In this document: positions 15,173 to 24,086 of the stretch, one piece after another
Numbering within the stretch: position 1 is the stretch's first letter
How the letters are laid out: every line of letters starts with the position of its first letter
From: Candidatus Aminicenans sakinawicola JGI OTU-1
GTDB taxonomy: Bacteria; Acidobacteriota; Aminicenantia; Aminicenantales; Aminicenantaceae
Reading direction: 5' to 3'
Assembly (NCBI GenBank): GCA_000493965.1
Contig: AWNV01000020.1
Location: forward strand, 205 to 42,375
DNA: 42,171 bases
Translations under genes and position numbers: made by a program
The notes under the pieces: generated by a model
What the model was told of the DNA's origin: nothing
The model's database searches: none
Seen by the model: the letters and a program-made list of their open reading frames with translations, nothing else

Positions 15173-16174
15173 ATGAATCTTAAAATCGGAATTAATGGCT
15201 TTGGCCGGATTGGCAGAAACATATTTCGCGCTTCATATCAAGATCCTAATATTGAAATAGTTGCTGTCAATGACATCACAGATGCAAAAACTTTGGCTCA
15301 TCTATTGAAATATGATTCAGTACTCGGAGTGCTAGATGCAAACATTACATTCTCAGAAGATGCAATAATAGTCAATAATAAAAAAGTAAAAGTACTCTCT
15401 GAGAAAGATCCCGGCAATCTCCCATGGAAAGAGTTGGGTGTTTCCATTGTAATCGAATCGACCGGCTTGTTCAGGAAAAGACAAGATGCTATCAAGCATA
15501 TTGAAAGAGGAGGTGCTGATAAAGTTATCATATCTGCTCCAGCTACAGAACCAGATATAACTATTGTTCTTGGAGTAAATGAGGAGTCCTATGATCCAGA
15601 TAAACATTACATAATTTCCAATGCCTCATGCACTACCAACTGTTTGGCCCCCCCAACAAAAGTCCTTCATCAGAAGTTCGGCATTGAAAAGGCCTTCATG
15701 ACAACGATTCATTCTTACACAAGTGACCAGAAGATTCTCGATTCCCCGCACAAAGATCTTCGGAGAGCACGATCAGCAGCCATATCCCAAATTCCTACAA
15801 CAACCGGAGCGGCGAAAGCTACAGGAATTGTTATCCCTGAACTCTATGGAAAAATTGATGGAATAGCTATTAGAGTACCTACTCCAAATGTCTCTCTCGT
15901 TGACCTTGTAGCCGTTTTAAAGAAAAACAGCACTCCAGATGAGATTAATGCGGCCTTTAAGGAAGCCTCTGAGGGAAAACTAAAGGGAATACTTCACTAT
16001 ACAGAAGAGCCTCTTGTTTCTGTCGATTACATGGCAAGCCCCTATTCTTCTATTGTTGACGGCCCTTTCACCAGAGTGATAGATAATAACCTGGTAAAAG
16101 TGCTTGCATGGTACGACAATGAATGGGGTTATTCATGCCGTCTCATTGACCTCGCCAGATTTATCTCACGGTGA
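15173..16174 (+). CDS. gap: Glyceraldehyde-3-phosphate dehydrogenase, class I
   Basis: A 333-aa NAD-dependent enzyme. It has the Rossmann start KIGINGFGRIGRNIFRA, D34 in VNDITD (typical of NAD preference), the catalytic C153 in SNASCTTNCLAP with the histidine in TTIHSYTSDQ, and WYDNEWGYSCR near the end. The start at 15173 has GGAGG 7 nt upstream; the in-frame ATG at 15134 is not supported by a ribosome site. It is the first of four overlapping or abutting genes (gap-pgk-tpiA-secG), so the three lower-glycolysis steps are co-expressed. Confidence 0.95.
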   Translation: MNLKIGINGFGRIGRNIFRASYQDPNIEIVAVNDITDAKTLAHLLKYDSVLGVLDANITFSEDAIIVNNKKVKVLSEKDPGNLPWKELGVSIVIESTGLFRKRQDAIKHIERGGADKVIISAPATEPDITIVLGVNEESYDPDKHYIISNASCTTNCLAPPTKVLHQKFGIEKAFMTTIHSYTSDQKILDSPHKDLRRARSAAISQIPTTTGAAKATGIVIPELYGKIDGIAIRVPTPNVSLVDLVAVLKKNSTPDEINAAFKEASEGKLKGILHYTEEPLVSVDYMASPYSSIVDGPFTRVIDNNLVKVLAWYDNEWGYSCRLIDLARFISR

Positions 16175-16179
16175 GAATC

Positions 16180-17361
16180 ATGCTTTCTCCAAAAGATTTG
16201 AAGCTCAGGGGAAAGACTGTTTTTTTACGCGTGGATTTTAATGTCCCTATTACACAAGAAGGCAAAATTACAGATGACAACCGTATAAGGACTGTTTTGC
16301 CAACTCTGAATTATCTGCTTAATAAAGACGCTAAAGTCATAATTGGCTCGCATTTAGGACGCCCCAAAGGGAAATTCATCCCAGAATTAAGCCTGAAACC
16401 TGTGTTAAAAAGGCTGTCAGAGTTGACCTCTAAAGAAATTACCTTTGCCGATGATGTTATCGGAGAGAGAGTCGATAAATTAAAAATGTTACTTAAGAAT
16501 GGTCAGGCTCTTCTTCTTGAAAACCTTAGGTTCTATCCAGAAGAGAGCCGCAATGACACATACTTTGCACAGAAATTGGCCAAACATGTAGATTTCTATG
16601 TCAATGACGCATTCAGCACCTGCCACAGGATCCATGCTTCTATCATCGCCATCACTCAATATGTAAAAAAATCAGCAGGGGGGTTTCAACTAAACAGAGA
16701 AATTAAGTATCTGAGTAAACTGATTTATTCTCCCGAAAAACCTTATACAATAATTCTTGGAGGGGCTAAAGTATCGGACAAAATACCTGTCATTCAAAAC
16801 CTACTGAATAAAGCGGATAATATCCTCATAGGCGGAGCAATGGCATACACTTTTCTAGCTGCCCAGGGATTCGATGTCGGCCGCTCTCTCATCGAAGAAG
16901 ACAAAGAAGAACTGGCACTCTTGCTTTTAAAAGAGGCTAGGGAAAAAAGTGTTCAAATTCATTTTCCTTTAGACCATATCATAGCAGCTAAATTAGAACC
17001 CAGATCAAGAAGCCTAACAATAGAAGATTTTCCAATCCCTAAGGACTTCATGGCAGTCGACATAGGACCAAAAACAGTGGATAAATACTCAAAAATAATC
17101 TCTGAGGCAAAAACCATTTTTTGGAACGGCCCTTTAGGTGTATTCGAAATCGACAAATTCTCAAAAGGAACCAATAAAATCGCCAGGGCAATCGCAAATT
17201 CTAATGCCCTTTCTATAATCGGCGGTGGCGAGTCATCTGCAGCTGTGTATAAAGCAGGATTGGATAAAAACATTTCCCACATTTCAACTGGAGGAGGGGC
17301 ATCTTTAGAATTCATCGCTAATGAGACTCTTCCAGGCATTGAAGTTTTAAGGGAGAAATAA
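16180..17361 (+). CDS. pgk: Phosphoglycerate kinase
   Basis: A 393-aa enzyme that makes ATP from 1,3-bisphosphoglycerate. Present are the substrate loop VFLRVDFNVPI, GSHLGRPKG, LLLENLRFYPEE, FYVNDAFSTCHRIHAS, ILGGAKVSDKI, and the nucleotide-binding WNGPLGVFE and GGGESSAAVYKAG. ATG 16180 with GGTGAG just upstream is preferred; a GTG at 16171 overlapping the gap stop codon would add three residues. It begins 5 bp after gap and ends one base before tpiA. Confidence 0.95.
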   Translation: MLSPKDLKLRGKTVFLRVDFNVPITQEGKITDDNRIRTVLPTLNYLLNKDAKVIIGSHLGRPKGKFIPELSLKPVLKRLSELTSKEITFADDVIGERVDKLKMLLKNGQALLLENLRFYPEESRNDTYFAQKLAKHVDFYVNDAFSTCHRIHASIIAITQYVKKSAGGFQLNREIKYLSKLIYSPEKPYTIILGGAKVSDKIPVIQNLLNKADNILIGGAMAYTFLAAQGFDVGRSLIEEDKEELALLLLKEAREKSVQIHFPLDHIIAAKLEPRSRSLTIEDFPIPKDFMAVDIGPKTVDKYSKIISEAKTIFWNGPLGVFEIDKFSKGTNKIARAIANSNALSIIGGGESSAAVYKAGLDKNISHISTGGGASLEFIANETLPGIEVLREK

Positions 17362-17362
17362 A

Positions 17363-18157
17363 ATGGCATTCAATATCAGAAAACCATTCATCGCTGGGAA
17401 TTGGAAGATGAATATGACTATTTCCGAAGCATCTGAACTGGTCAAAACAGTTCTAGAAAAAAGTAGGGACATGACTGAAGCTGAAATAGTAATCATCCCT
17501 CCTTTTACAGCATTATACGCAACAAAAAAAGTACTTCAGGGAAGCTCCATTCATATTGGTGCACAAAATCTCTTTTGGGAAGACAGCGGTGCTTTTACAG
17601 GAGAGATTTCCCCTACCATGCTAAAAGACGCAGGTTGTACTTATGTAGTTATAGGCCATTCAGAAAGACGCCAGTATTTTGGCGAAACAAACGAAACAGT
17701 AAACAAAAAGATCAAATCAGCCCTATTTCATAAACTTGTGCCAATCATGTGTATCGGGGAGTCATTGGGAGAGAAGAAAAAAGGAGAAACGATAAGGAAA
17801 GTCGAGACTCAAATAACAGAGGGATTAAGAAACTTCAATAGAAAAGAGGTCAGCCGGATAGTAATAGCCTATGAGCCCCTATGGGCAATAGGAACAGGCC
17901 TAACCGCTGCTCCATCTCAAGCCCAGGAAGTTCACAACTTTATAAGAAATAAACTGTCAGAAAAATATGGAAACGAGACCGGTTTCTGTGCTATAATCCT
18001 CTACGGCGGTTCTGTTAAACCGGCCAATGCTTTTTCATTATTAAGAGAAAAAGATATAGATGGAGCTTTGGTCGGAGGAGCATCACTTAAAGCTGAATCA
18101 TTTATTGAAATTATAAAGGAAGCATTAAAAGCATATAAGGAAAAATGTCTACATTAA
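17363..18157 (+). CDS. tpiA: Triosephosphate isomerase
   Basis: A 264-aa TIM barrel. Catalytic and binding residues are visible: K15 in AGNWKMN, H99 in VIGHSERRQYFGE, E171 in AYEPLWAIGTG, and the phosphate-binding LYGGSVKP and GALVGGASL. Its final 13 bases overlap the start of secG. Confidence 0.96.
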   Translation: MAFNIRKPFIAGNWKMNMTISEASELVKTVLEKSRDMTEAEIVIIPPFTALYATKKVLQGSSIHIGAQNLFWEDSGAFTGEISPTMLKDAGCTYVVIGHSERRQYFGETNETVNKKIKSALFHKLVPIMCIGESLGEKKKGETIRKVETQITEGLRNFNRKEVSRIVIAYEPLWAIGTGLTAAPSQAQEVHNFIRNKLSEKYGNETGFCAIILYGGSVKPANAFSLLREKDIDGALVGGASLKAESFIEIIKEALKAYKEKCLH

Positions 18158-18546
18158 TTACTTTAATTCATATTGTTGTTTGTTTTATCCTCATTATTGT
18201 TGTTCTGCTCCAATCAGGCAAATCAGCCGATCTGGCAGGTACATTTGGCGGAGGTGGAAGTCAATCGATTTTTGGACCCCGCGGCACGACGAATATTCTG
18301 TCAAAAGTCACAACGATTTGTGCTGTTCTTTTTATGTTTACCTCCATAGGGCTTTGGATTCTTTCTGCTAAAGGAGCCAAATCCGTAGTAAAAGGGGAAG
18401 AACCTCCAGCAGTTACAGAAACCGAAAGTAAACAACCTGCAGCAGTCACAGAAAGCGAGAAGAAGAAAGGAGAGGAACAAAAAGCTCCAGATCAGCAAAA
18501 AAAACAGGAAGAAGAGAAGAAAAGCACAGAACAAGAGGAAAAATAA
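18145..18546 (+). CDS. secG: Protein translocase subunit SecG with a charged C-terminal tail
   Basis: A 133-aa inner-membrane protein assisting SecYE. The first 75 residues are a standard SecG: two membrane helices around VLLQSGKSADLAGTFGGGGS and QSIFGPRG. The remaining ~50 residues are an unusual Lys/Glu/Gln-rich tail (EKKKGEEQKAPDQQKKQEEE) with no known domain, roughly doubling a minimal SecG. The ATG lies inside the 3' end of tpiA (13-bp overlap), and gap-pgk-tpiA-secG is a gene order found in many bacteria. Confidence 0.92.
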   Translation: MSTLITLIHIVVCFILIIVVLLQSGKSADLAGTFGGGGSQSIFGPRGTTNILSKVTTICAVLFMFTSIGLWILSAKGAKSVVKGEEPPAVTETESKQPAAVTESEKKKGEEQKAPDQQKKQEEEKKSTEQEEK

Positions 18547-18611
18547 CAATTATTTTGAGAAGGCAGTCTTTGTCTAAAGGCATTTTTTGAGGCCGGTTTC
18601 GCAGCTCTGAT

Positions 18612-18698
18612 GCCGAAGTGGTGGAATTGGTAGACACGCTAGCTTGAGGGGCTAGTGAGCATAATTCGCTCGTAGGGGTTCGAGTCCCCTCTTCGGCA
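18612..18698 (+). tRNA. tRNA-Leu (anticodon GAG)
   Basis: The acceptor GCCGAAG pairs with CTTCGGC, followed by discriminator A at 18698; CCA is not encoded. The anticodon stem CTAGC/GCTAG frames the loop TTGAGGG (anticodon GAG, reading CUC/CUU). A long variable arm (TGAGCATAATTCGCTCG) marks a class II tRNA, and the T arm has GGGGTTCGAGTCCCC. It lies 65 bp after secG. Confidence 0.97.
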
Positions 18699-19014
18699 TT
18701 ATATCTTCTTTATCATCAATAACTTAAGGCAAATATTTACTGTTAAATCCCTATTCATTATTTTGAAAATAGAGCATTTTATTAGCGAGGTTATTAAGGG
18801 GTTAGTGTCACAGCCTCGGAGTCCTCTTCCTCACAACCTCAACCTCAGGAATACCCAGGTCAGCATCCTTCAAGAGATCGAGGAATTTCTCTTCTAAAGT
18901 GTCACTAATGTGTCTGAACGAGAACAACGAGTACAAATGATTGACATTCTAAGTAAATTATAGTAATAACTAACCTGCTTTTAACAAAACTTTTAAATTA
19001 GCTTTGGCATTAAA
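18699..19014. other. 316-nt spacer between tRNA-Leu and the DUF2911 gene
   Basis: No complete gene was found here. It contains a short minus-strand coding relic (18808-18945) and, closer to the DUF2911 gene, AT-rich sequence that could hold its promoter. Confidence 0.5.
18808..18945 (-). pseudogene. C-terminal relic of a TPR-type protein
   Basis: The minus strand reads DTLEEKFLDLLKDADLGIPE then VEVVRKRTPRL before TGA. The block L-K-D-A-D-x-G-I-P-E-V-E-x-x-R-K-R resembles the C-terminal ends of TPR-repeat proteins (WKDADPGIPEVEDAKKRLAGL-like). Nothing upstream continues the protein, so it is a remnant at most. The match rests on memory of one motif. Confidence 0.35.
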
Positions 19015-19026
19015 ATGGAGGGAACA

Positions 19027-19611
19027 ATGAAACGACTTAGCATGATCAGTTTTTTCCTGATCTTATCCTTTCTCCTGATTCTGCCTTCAACCACTTTCGC
19101 CCAAAGAAATAAAGTCCGAGCAAGTCTGAAAGCCAGCGTTACACAAAGACTGGGAATTGACACAGATATCACCATCGAATACTGCAGGCCGGGGGTCAAA
19201 GGCAGAAAAATCTGGGGCGAACTCGTGCCTTACGGCATGGCACCCGGAAATAAATATTCAAATAATAAACCCTTTCCATGGCGGACCGGCGCTAACGAAA
19301 ACACGACTATTGAATTCAGCAAGGACGTCCTTATTGAGGGGAATAAACTGCCGGCGGGCAAATACGGCATTCATATGATCCCTTCAAAAAACGACTGGAT
19401 CATCATCTTCAGCAAGAACAACTCCGCCTGGGGAAGCTTCTCCTATAAGCAGGAAGAAGATGCCCTCCGGGTAACCGTGACTCCTGTAGAGGCTCCACAC
19501 CAAGAGTGGCTGATATTCGGATTTGACAGTCTGGCGGGAACATCCGCAACCGCCTTCCTCTACTGGGAAAAATTAAAGGTGCCGTTTAAAATCGAGCTGC
19601 CCAAAGAATAA
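19027..19611 (+). CDS. Exported DUF2911 protein
   Basis: A 194-aa protein with a signal peptide (KRLSMISFFLILSFLLILPS ending TTFAQ). The mature part has the DUF2911 pattern: ITIEYCRPGVKGRKIWGELVPYG (in part), the WRTGANENTTIEFSKDV block, KLPAGKYGIHMIP, WIIIFSKNNSAWGSF, and a C-terminal beta-sandwich. The function of the family is unknown. ATG 19027 has GGAGGG five nt upstream; the ATG at 19015 overlaps that ribosome site and is rejected. It is 142 bp before the PIG-L gene and shares its higher G+C. Confidence 0.85.
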   Translation: MKRLSMISFFLILSFLLILPSTTFAQRNKVRASLKASVTQRLGIDTDITIEYCRPGVKGRKIWGELVPYGMAPGNKYSNNKPFPWRTGANENTTIEFSKDVLIEGNKLPAGKYGIHMIPSKNDWIIIFSKNNSAWGSFSYKQEEDALRVTVTPVEAPHQEWLIFGFDSLAGTSATAFLYWEKLKVPFKIELPKE

Positions 19612-19753
19612 ACAAAATCTGAGCTCAAGATTCTTTTACGAACTTTCGTTATTGTATTTATTTTCTTTTAATAAGATCAAATCTCGTTCTCATTAGTTAG
19701 GATTAGACATTCAATAATATGCAATTAAGCACCTTAATTTTATCTAGCCTGAA

Positions 19754-22252
19754 ATGGATGGAAAATTGAAAAAGTATATTGCTATCCTCTTTGTATGTAC
19801 GTTATTTCTAAACTTGAATGCGATCCCTCCCCAGATTGAACCCCTCAATGCTGCAGAATTGCAGATTGCTCTTCATAAACTCAATGTTCTCGGCAGTGTT
19901 ATTTACATCGAAGCTCATCCAGATGATGAAAACACATCGGCCTTGGCCTATTTTTCAATAGGCCGAAAATATCGCACAGCGTATTTGTCCCTTACGCGTG
20001 GTGACGGGGGCCAAAACCTGATCGGCCCTGAAAAAGGGGCTGAAATCGGGATCATCCGAACCCAAGAGCTCATGGCCGCCCGCCGCAACGACAGCGCCGA
20101 ACAATTTTTTACGCGCGCCATCGATTTCGGTTACTCCAAAACACCTGAGGAAACCTTATCTCTTTGGGGAAAAGAAGCCATCCTGGCCGACATAGTCTGG
20201 GTCATTCGAATCTTCCGTCCGGATGTGATCATCGCCCGTTCTCTTGCCGAGGGCTACAGCGGCCATGGCCACCACGCGGCCTCCGGCAAGCTGACCAAGG
20301 AAGCTTTTCGTGCGGCCGCAGATTCTAATAAATTTCCAGAACAATTGCAGTATGTACAGGCCTGGCAGGCCCAGAGATTATTCTGGAACAGATGGCGGCG
20401 CGGTCAGCAAGAGATGGCCGATGCCCTAACGATTAACACCGGCGAGTACAATCCTCTGCTTGGCAAATCATACTCGGAAATCGGTGCGGAAAGCAGGTCC
20501 ATGCACAAAAGTCAGGGATTCGGCGCGGCCGGTCGACGGGGAGCCCGCTACGACTACTACCAACTCATAGAGGGTACCCCTACGACCACGGATCTCTTCG
20601 ACGGAATCGATACATCCTGGCAGCGAGTCCCCGGTGGCCAAAAGGTTGAACGCATGCTGGCTAAGATTATAGACACTTTTGATCCTCAATACCCATCAAA
20701 ATCCCTCCCAAGCCTGCTGGCTGTCTATACTAAACTGACCGAGTTAGATGAGACATATTGGGTCAAGATCAAAAAAGAAGAACTTCTGCGGGTCATCCAG
20801 TCTTGTGCAGGACTCTGGATTGAGGCAGTTTCACCTGATTTTGCTGCCGCTCCCGGCGATGAGATTAAGATACAAACCACAATCGTCAATCGGTCGGAAT
20901 ACTCCTTCAGAATTCAAGAAATAGATTTTTATGAACTTGCTTCTGATTCTGACTTAAACATCCTTCTCAAAAACAACAACCCTCAAACTTTTGTGAAAAC
21001 CATTCGAATTCCCAAGGATTTTCCGATTTCACAACCCTACTGGCTAAAATCCCCCCCAAAAAAAGCAATGTTTTCCATCCGGGAACAAAACCTTATCGGA
21101 TTGGATGAAAATCCGCTTTCGATCCGTGTGAATATCAAATTAAGCACCGACAGCAATCTTTTAGAGTACTCTGTTCCACTGCTTTATCGATGGACGGATA
21201 GAGTTGCTGGTGAACGATACAGGCCTTTTGAAATCAGACCTAGGGTTACAGTTCAAATAGAAGACAAAGTTAAAATTTTCACCAAGGATGATCCCCAGGA
21301 ACTTCGGGTGAAATTAAAAAGTCACTCTCCGAATATAGTAGGTACAATCCGCCTCGCGGCACCTGTACAGTGGCGTGTCACCCCGGAAAGCATTCCATTT
21401 GTCTTGGCCAACAAATATGAAGAAACGAAGGTCACGTTTAAAGTCACTCCGCCTAAGAATTCAGATGAAGCCATCTTGACCGCCGTAGCAGAGATAAACG
21501 GGGAAAAGTTTGACCGAGATATAGTGGAAATTTCCCATCCCCACATCAAAAGGCAGGTGTATTTCCCCGAAAGCCGCGTAAAGGCCATCAAAATGGATAT
21601 TAAGCATGCGGGAACTAAACTCGGTTATATCATGGGCTCCGGTGACGAAGTCGCGGATAGTTTGCTTAATCTCGGCTACGAGGTGACACTGCTTGATGAT
21701 GATATGCTGGAAAGAGCAGATCTTGACCAATTCGATGCCATCATAGCTGGTATAAGAGCCTACAACACCAGGGAACGTCTTAAAAATACCTATCCGCGAT
21801 TTCTTCAGTACGTCAAGGACGGCGGGACCTTCATCGTCCAATACAATGTGTCTCGCGGATTACAGACTGAAAACATTGGTCCTTATCCTTTTACTATCGG
21901 GCGGGATCGGGTGAGCGAAGAAACTGCTCCGGTCGCATTCCTCAACCCACAACATCCTCTCTTAAATTTTCCCAACAAAATCACACAAAAAGATTTTGAT
22001 GGCTGGGTACAAGAAAGAGGTTTATACTTTGCTACGGGATGGGACGAAAGATATGAACCAATTCTTACATCCTCCGACACCAATGAGTCGGATAAAAAAG
22101 GAGGTTTGTTGTACGCACGCTATGGGAAAGGCATTTTTATCTATACAGGATATTCCTGGTTCCGGCAACTACCGGCGGGTGTTCCGGGTGCGTATCGCCT
22201 TTTCGCTAACTTGATTTCGTCAGGAGATGCCGATGAAAAACGAACGAATTGA
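19754..22252 (+). CDS. Exported PIG-L/LmbE deacetylase with a ThuA-like C-terminal domain
   Basis: An 832-aa protein with a signal peptide (residues ~5-24). Residues ~50-190 are a PIG-L zinc deacetylase domain: IEAHPDDENTSALAYFS (AHPDDE), LTRGDGGQN, and GHGHHAAS for the second metal histidines. The middle (~350-600) looks like Ig-like beta domains (KSHSPNIVGTIRL; FKVTPPKNSDEA). The last ~220 residues (YIMGSGDEVADSLLNLGYEV; FDAIIAGIRAYNTRE; GGTFIVQYN) form a ThuA/class-I glutamine-amidotransferase-like fold. It probably removes N-acetyl groups from an exported sugar conjugate. It opens the cluster that continues with a 48-aa membrane protein and bshC-bshB1-bshA; whether it acts in the bacillithiol pathway is unknown because it is predicted to be exported. 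Confidence 0.85.
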   Translation: MDGKLKKYIAILFVCTLFLNLNAIPPQIEPLNAAELQIALHKLNVLGSVIYIEAHPDDENTSALAYFSIGRKYRTAYLSLTRGDGGQNLIGPEKGAEIGIIRTQELMAARRNDSAEQFFTRAIDFGYSKTPEETLSLWGKEAILADIVWVIRIFRPDVIIARSLAEGYSGHGHHAASGKLTKEAFRAAADSNKFPEQLQYVQAWQAQRLFWNRWRRGQQEMADALTINTGEYNPLLGKSYSEIGAESRSMHKSQGFGAAGRRGARYDYYQLIEGTPTTTDLFDGIDTSWQRVPGGQKVERMLAKIIDTFDPQYPSKSLPSLLAVYTKLTELDETYWVKIKKEELLRVIQSCAGLWIEAVSPDFAAAPGDEIKIQTTIVNRSEYSFRIQEIDFYELASDSDLNILLKNNNPQTFVKTIRIPKDFPISQPYWLKSPPKKAMFSIREQNLIGLDENPLSIRVNIKLSTDSNLLEYSVPLLYRWTDRVAGERYRPFEIRPRVTVQIEDKVKIFTKDDPQELRVKLKSHSPNIVGTIRLAAPVQWRVTPESIPFVLANKYEETKVTFKVTPPKNSDEAILTAVAEINGEKFDRDIVEISHPHIKRQVYFPESRVKAIKMDIKHAGTKLGYIMGSGDEVADSLLNLGYEVTLLDDDMLERADLDQFDAIIAGIRAYNTRERLKNTYPRFLQYVKDGGTFIVQYNVSRGLQTENIGPYPFTIGRDRVSEETAPVAFLNPQHPLLNFPNKITQKDFDGWVQERGLYFATGWDERYEPILTSSDTNESDKKGGLLYARYGKGIFIYTGYSWFRQLPAGVPGAYRLFANLISSGDADEKRTN

Positions 22253-22379
22253 GAACAAGGAAATAGATCAGGAAAAGCCGCCCATCTTATCTTCATGGAA
22301 CCGGCTGTACACGGTGGTCTTGCTGAATCTGGCCCTGATCATAGTGCTTTTCTATCTTTTTACCAAAGCTTTTGATTAG
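22233..22379 (+). CDS. 48-aa membrane protein between the deacetylase and bshC
   Basis: ATG 22233 is preceded by AGGAG (22222-22226), and the frame reads MKNERIENKEIDQEKPPILS then SWNRLYTVVLLNLALIIVLF and ends YLFTKAFD. It has a hydrophilic N-terminus of ~20 residues and one C-terminal membrane helix. It overlaps the last 20 bases of the deacetylase gene. Cleanly placed ribosome site and helix support a real gene. As the cluster ends in an SSF symporter, this could be its small partner; the position is looser than for the 47-aa protein at 13361-13504. Confidence 0.65.
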   Translation: MKNERIENKEIDQEKPPILSSWNRLYTVVLLNLALIIVLFYLFTKAFD

Positions 22380-22436
22380 AGGACGACAGAGATTCAGGCT
22401 ATGTTCCCGATATCCATTGTATTTGAATAGTCCCCG

Positions 22437-24056
22437 ATGGTAATACCGACAAATAAGCTGCCCAACATATCATCTCTCGTATATGACTATTTCTATGAGT
22501 ACGACAAGGTCAGTGAATTTTTTACAGGTAATTTTCGCGATCAAACCGCATACTCCCTGCAAACCGAGAAAGTCAGATCACGCGACCTTCCGCGGGAACA
22601 ATTGGCCGCCATATTAAAAGAGTTAAATCTAAGCTACGGATGTGGAGCTCAAACTATCGGGAATATCAAAAAGTTTATTCAAGATAAGGCCTGTGCAGTC
22701 GTAACTGGGCAGCAGGTCGGACTATTCTCAGGTCCCCTCTACACCATCTTCAAAGCGCTGACAACAATCAAGCTCACCGAATCCCTCAACCAAAACATCC
22801 TGGGGTGCTTTGTGCCGGTCTTTTGGTTGGCTTCGGATGATCACGACTTTGAAGAGATAAATCACATTACCCTACTAGACAAAGAAAACCAGATTGAAGA
22901 CATTCAATACCAGGGGCATTTATCCAACCTCAAAAAACCGGTTTCGAAAATCGTACTCTCAGCGGAAATTTCGAATTGTATTAAACAACTTAATGATCTT
23001 ACCCGTGATTCCGAATTCAAACCGGAAATCCTATCGCAATTGGGCACGGCCTATCAGCCCGGCCGATCGTTTGTTGAAGCTTTTGCACAGTGGATGACAC
23101 GATTGTTCAAGTCCTATGGTCTTATATTCATTGATGCCGGGCATCCTGACTTAAAGGACCTGGGGAAAGATGTTTTTTATACCGAGATCGCCCAAAACTC
23201 ACCCTCAACACAGTGTGCCGTGGAAACTTCACGAAAATTGACACAAAAAAACTACAGAACACAAATTCAACTACATGAGGGGATATTGAATTTATTTCTG
23301 GTGGAGGACGAAAGAGACAGCATCCAATTCAGGGATGACGATTACAGCATAAAAGGTAAGCCACAAACGTTTAAGAAAGATGAACTTCTCCAACTTTTGG
23401 AGAAGCAGCCTCATAAATTCAGCCCTAATGTCCTGCTGCGTCCCCTGTATCAGGACACGGTTTTGCCGACCGTCGCCTATGTGGGGGGACTGAGTGAAGT
23501 AGCCTACTTTGCACAGATGAAAGAGGTTTACGAAAGATTCAGTTTACCAATGCCGATTATCTATCCGAGGAAAAGTCTCACCATTATCGAAAAAAATGTG
23601 GACAAAGTCTTAAAAACTTACAGCCTGAAAGTTCAGGATATATGGCGGAACGCGGATGCCAAAATTAATGAAATCGCTAAAGAAAAAATCCCTAAATCTC
23701 TTGATAAAGCTTTTCAGACCACAGCATCTCATCTTGACAAGGATTTGACAGACATCAAGCAGGAAACGTTGGCTTTTGAACCTACGCTGGAAAAATCAGT
23801 CGATCTTATTATTAGGAAAATCCATCACCAAATTAACCTTCTGGAAAAGAAGATTCTCAAGGCTTCCAAAAAACAGAACACCATCATAACGCAGCGAATC
23901 CACCTAGCGAAAAGTAGTCTTTACCCAAATCAGCGCTTACAGGAAAGGGTATTCAACATCACCCCATTTCTTATAAAATATGGCTTTGCATTTATGGACA
24001 GACTTTACCAAGCTGTTGATATAAAACATCATGATCATCAGCTTTTTAAATTATAA
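22437..24056 (+). CDS. bshC: Bacillithiol biosynthesis cysteine-adding enzyme BshC
   Basis: A 539-aa protein of the BshC family, which adds cysteine to GlcN-malate as the last step of bacillithiol synthesis. Diagnostic segments are ACAVVTGQQVGLFSGPLYTI, FKALTTIKL, the VFWLASDDHDFEEINH Rossmann-like block and LYQDTVLPTVAYVGGLSEVA, followed by YFAQMK. The C-terminal coiled coil (~430-510) is typical. ATG 22437 has no good ribosome site, so a slightly different start is possible. The next gene is bshB1, 30 bp downstream. Confidence 0.93.
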   Translation: MVIPTNKLPNISSLVYDYFYEYDKVSEFFTGNFRDQTAYSLQTEKVRSRDLPREQLAAILKELNLSYGCGAQTIGNIKKFIQDKACAVVTGQQVGLFSGPLYTIFKALTTIKLTESLNQNILGCFVPVFWLASDDHDFEEINHITLLDKENQIEDIQYQGHLSNLKKPVSKIVLSAEISNCIKQLNDLTRDSEFKPEILSQLGTAYQPGRSFVEAFAQWMTRLFKSYGLIFIDAGHPDLKDLGKDVFYTEIAQNSPSTQCAVETSRKLTQKNYRTQIQLHEGILNLFLVEDERDSIQFRDDDYSIKGKPQTFKKDELLQLLEKQPHKFSPNVLLRPLYQDTVLPTVAYVGGLSEVAYFAQMKEVYERFSLPMPIIYPRKSLTIIEKNVDKVLKTYSLKVQDIWRNADAKINEIAKEKIPKSLDKAFQTTASHLDKDLTDIKQETLAFEPTLEKSVDLIIRKIHHQINLLEKKILKASKKQNTIITQRIHLAKSSLYPNQRLQERVFNITPFLIKYGFAFMDRLYQAVDIKHHDHQLFKL

Positions 24057-24086
24057 AAGATGTAAATACCCAAACTGGAGATTGAA

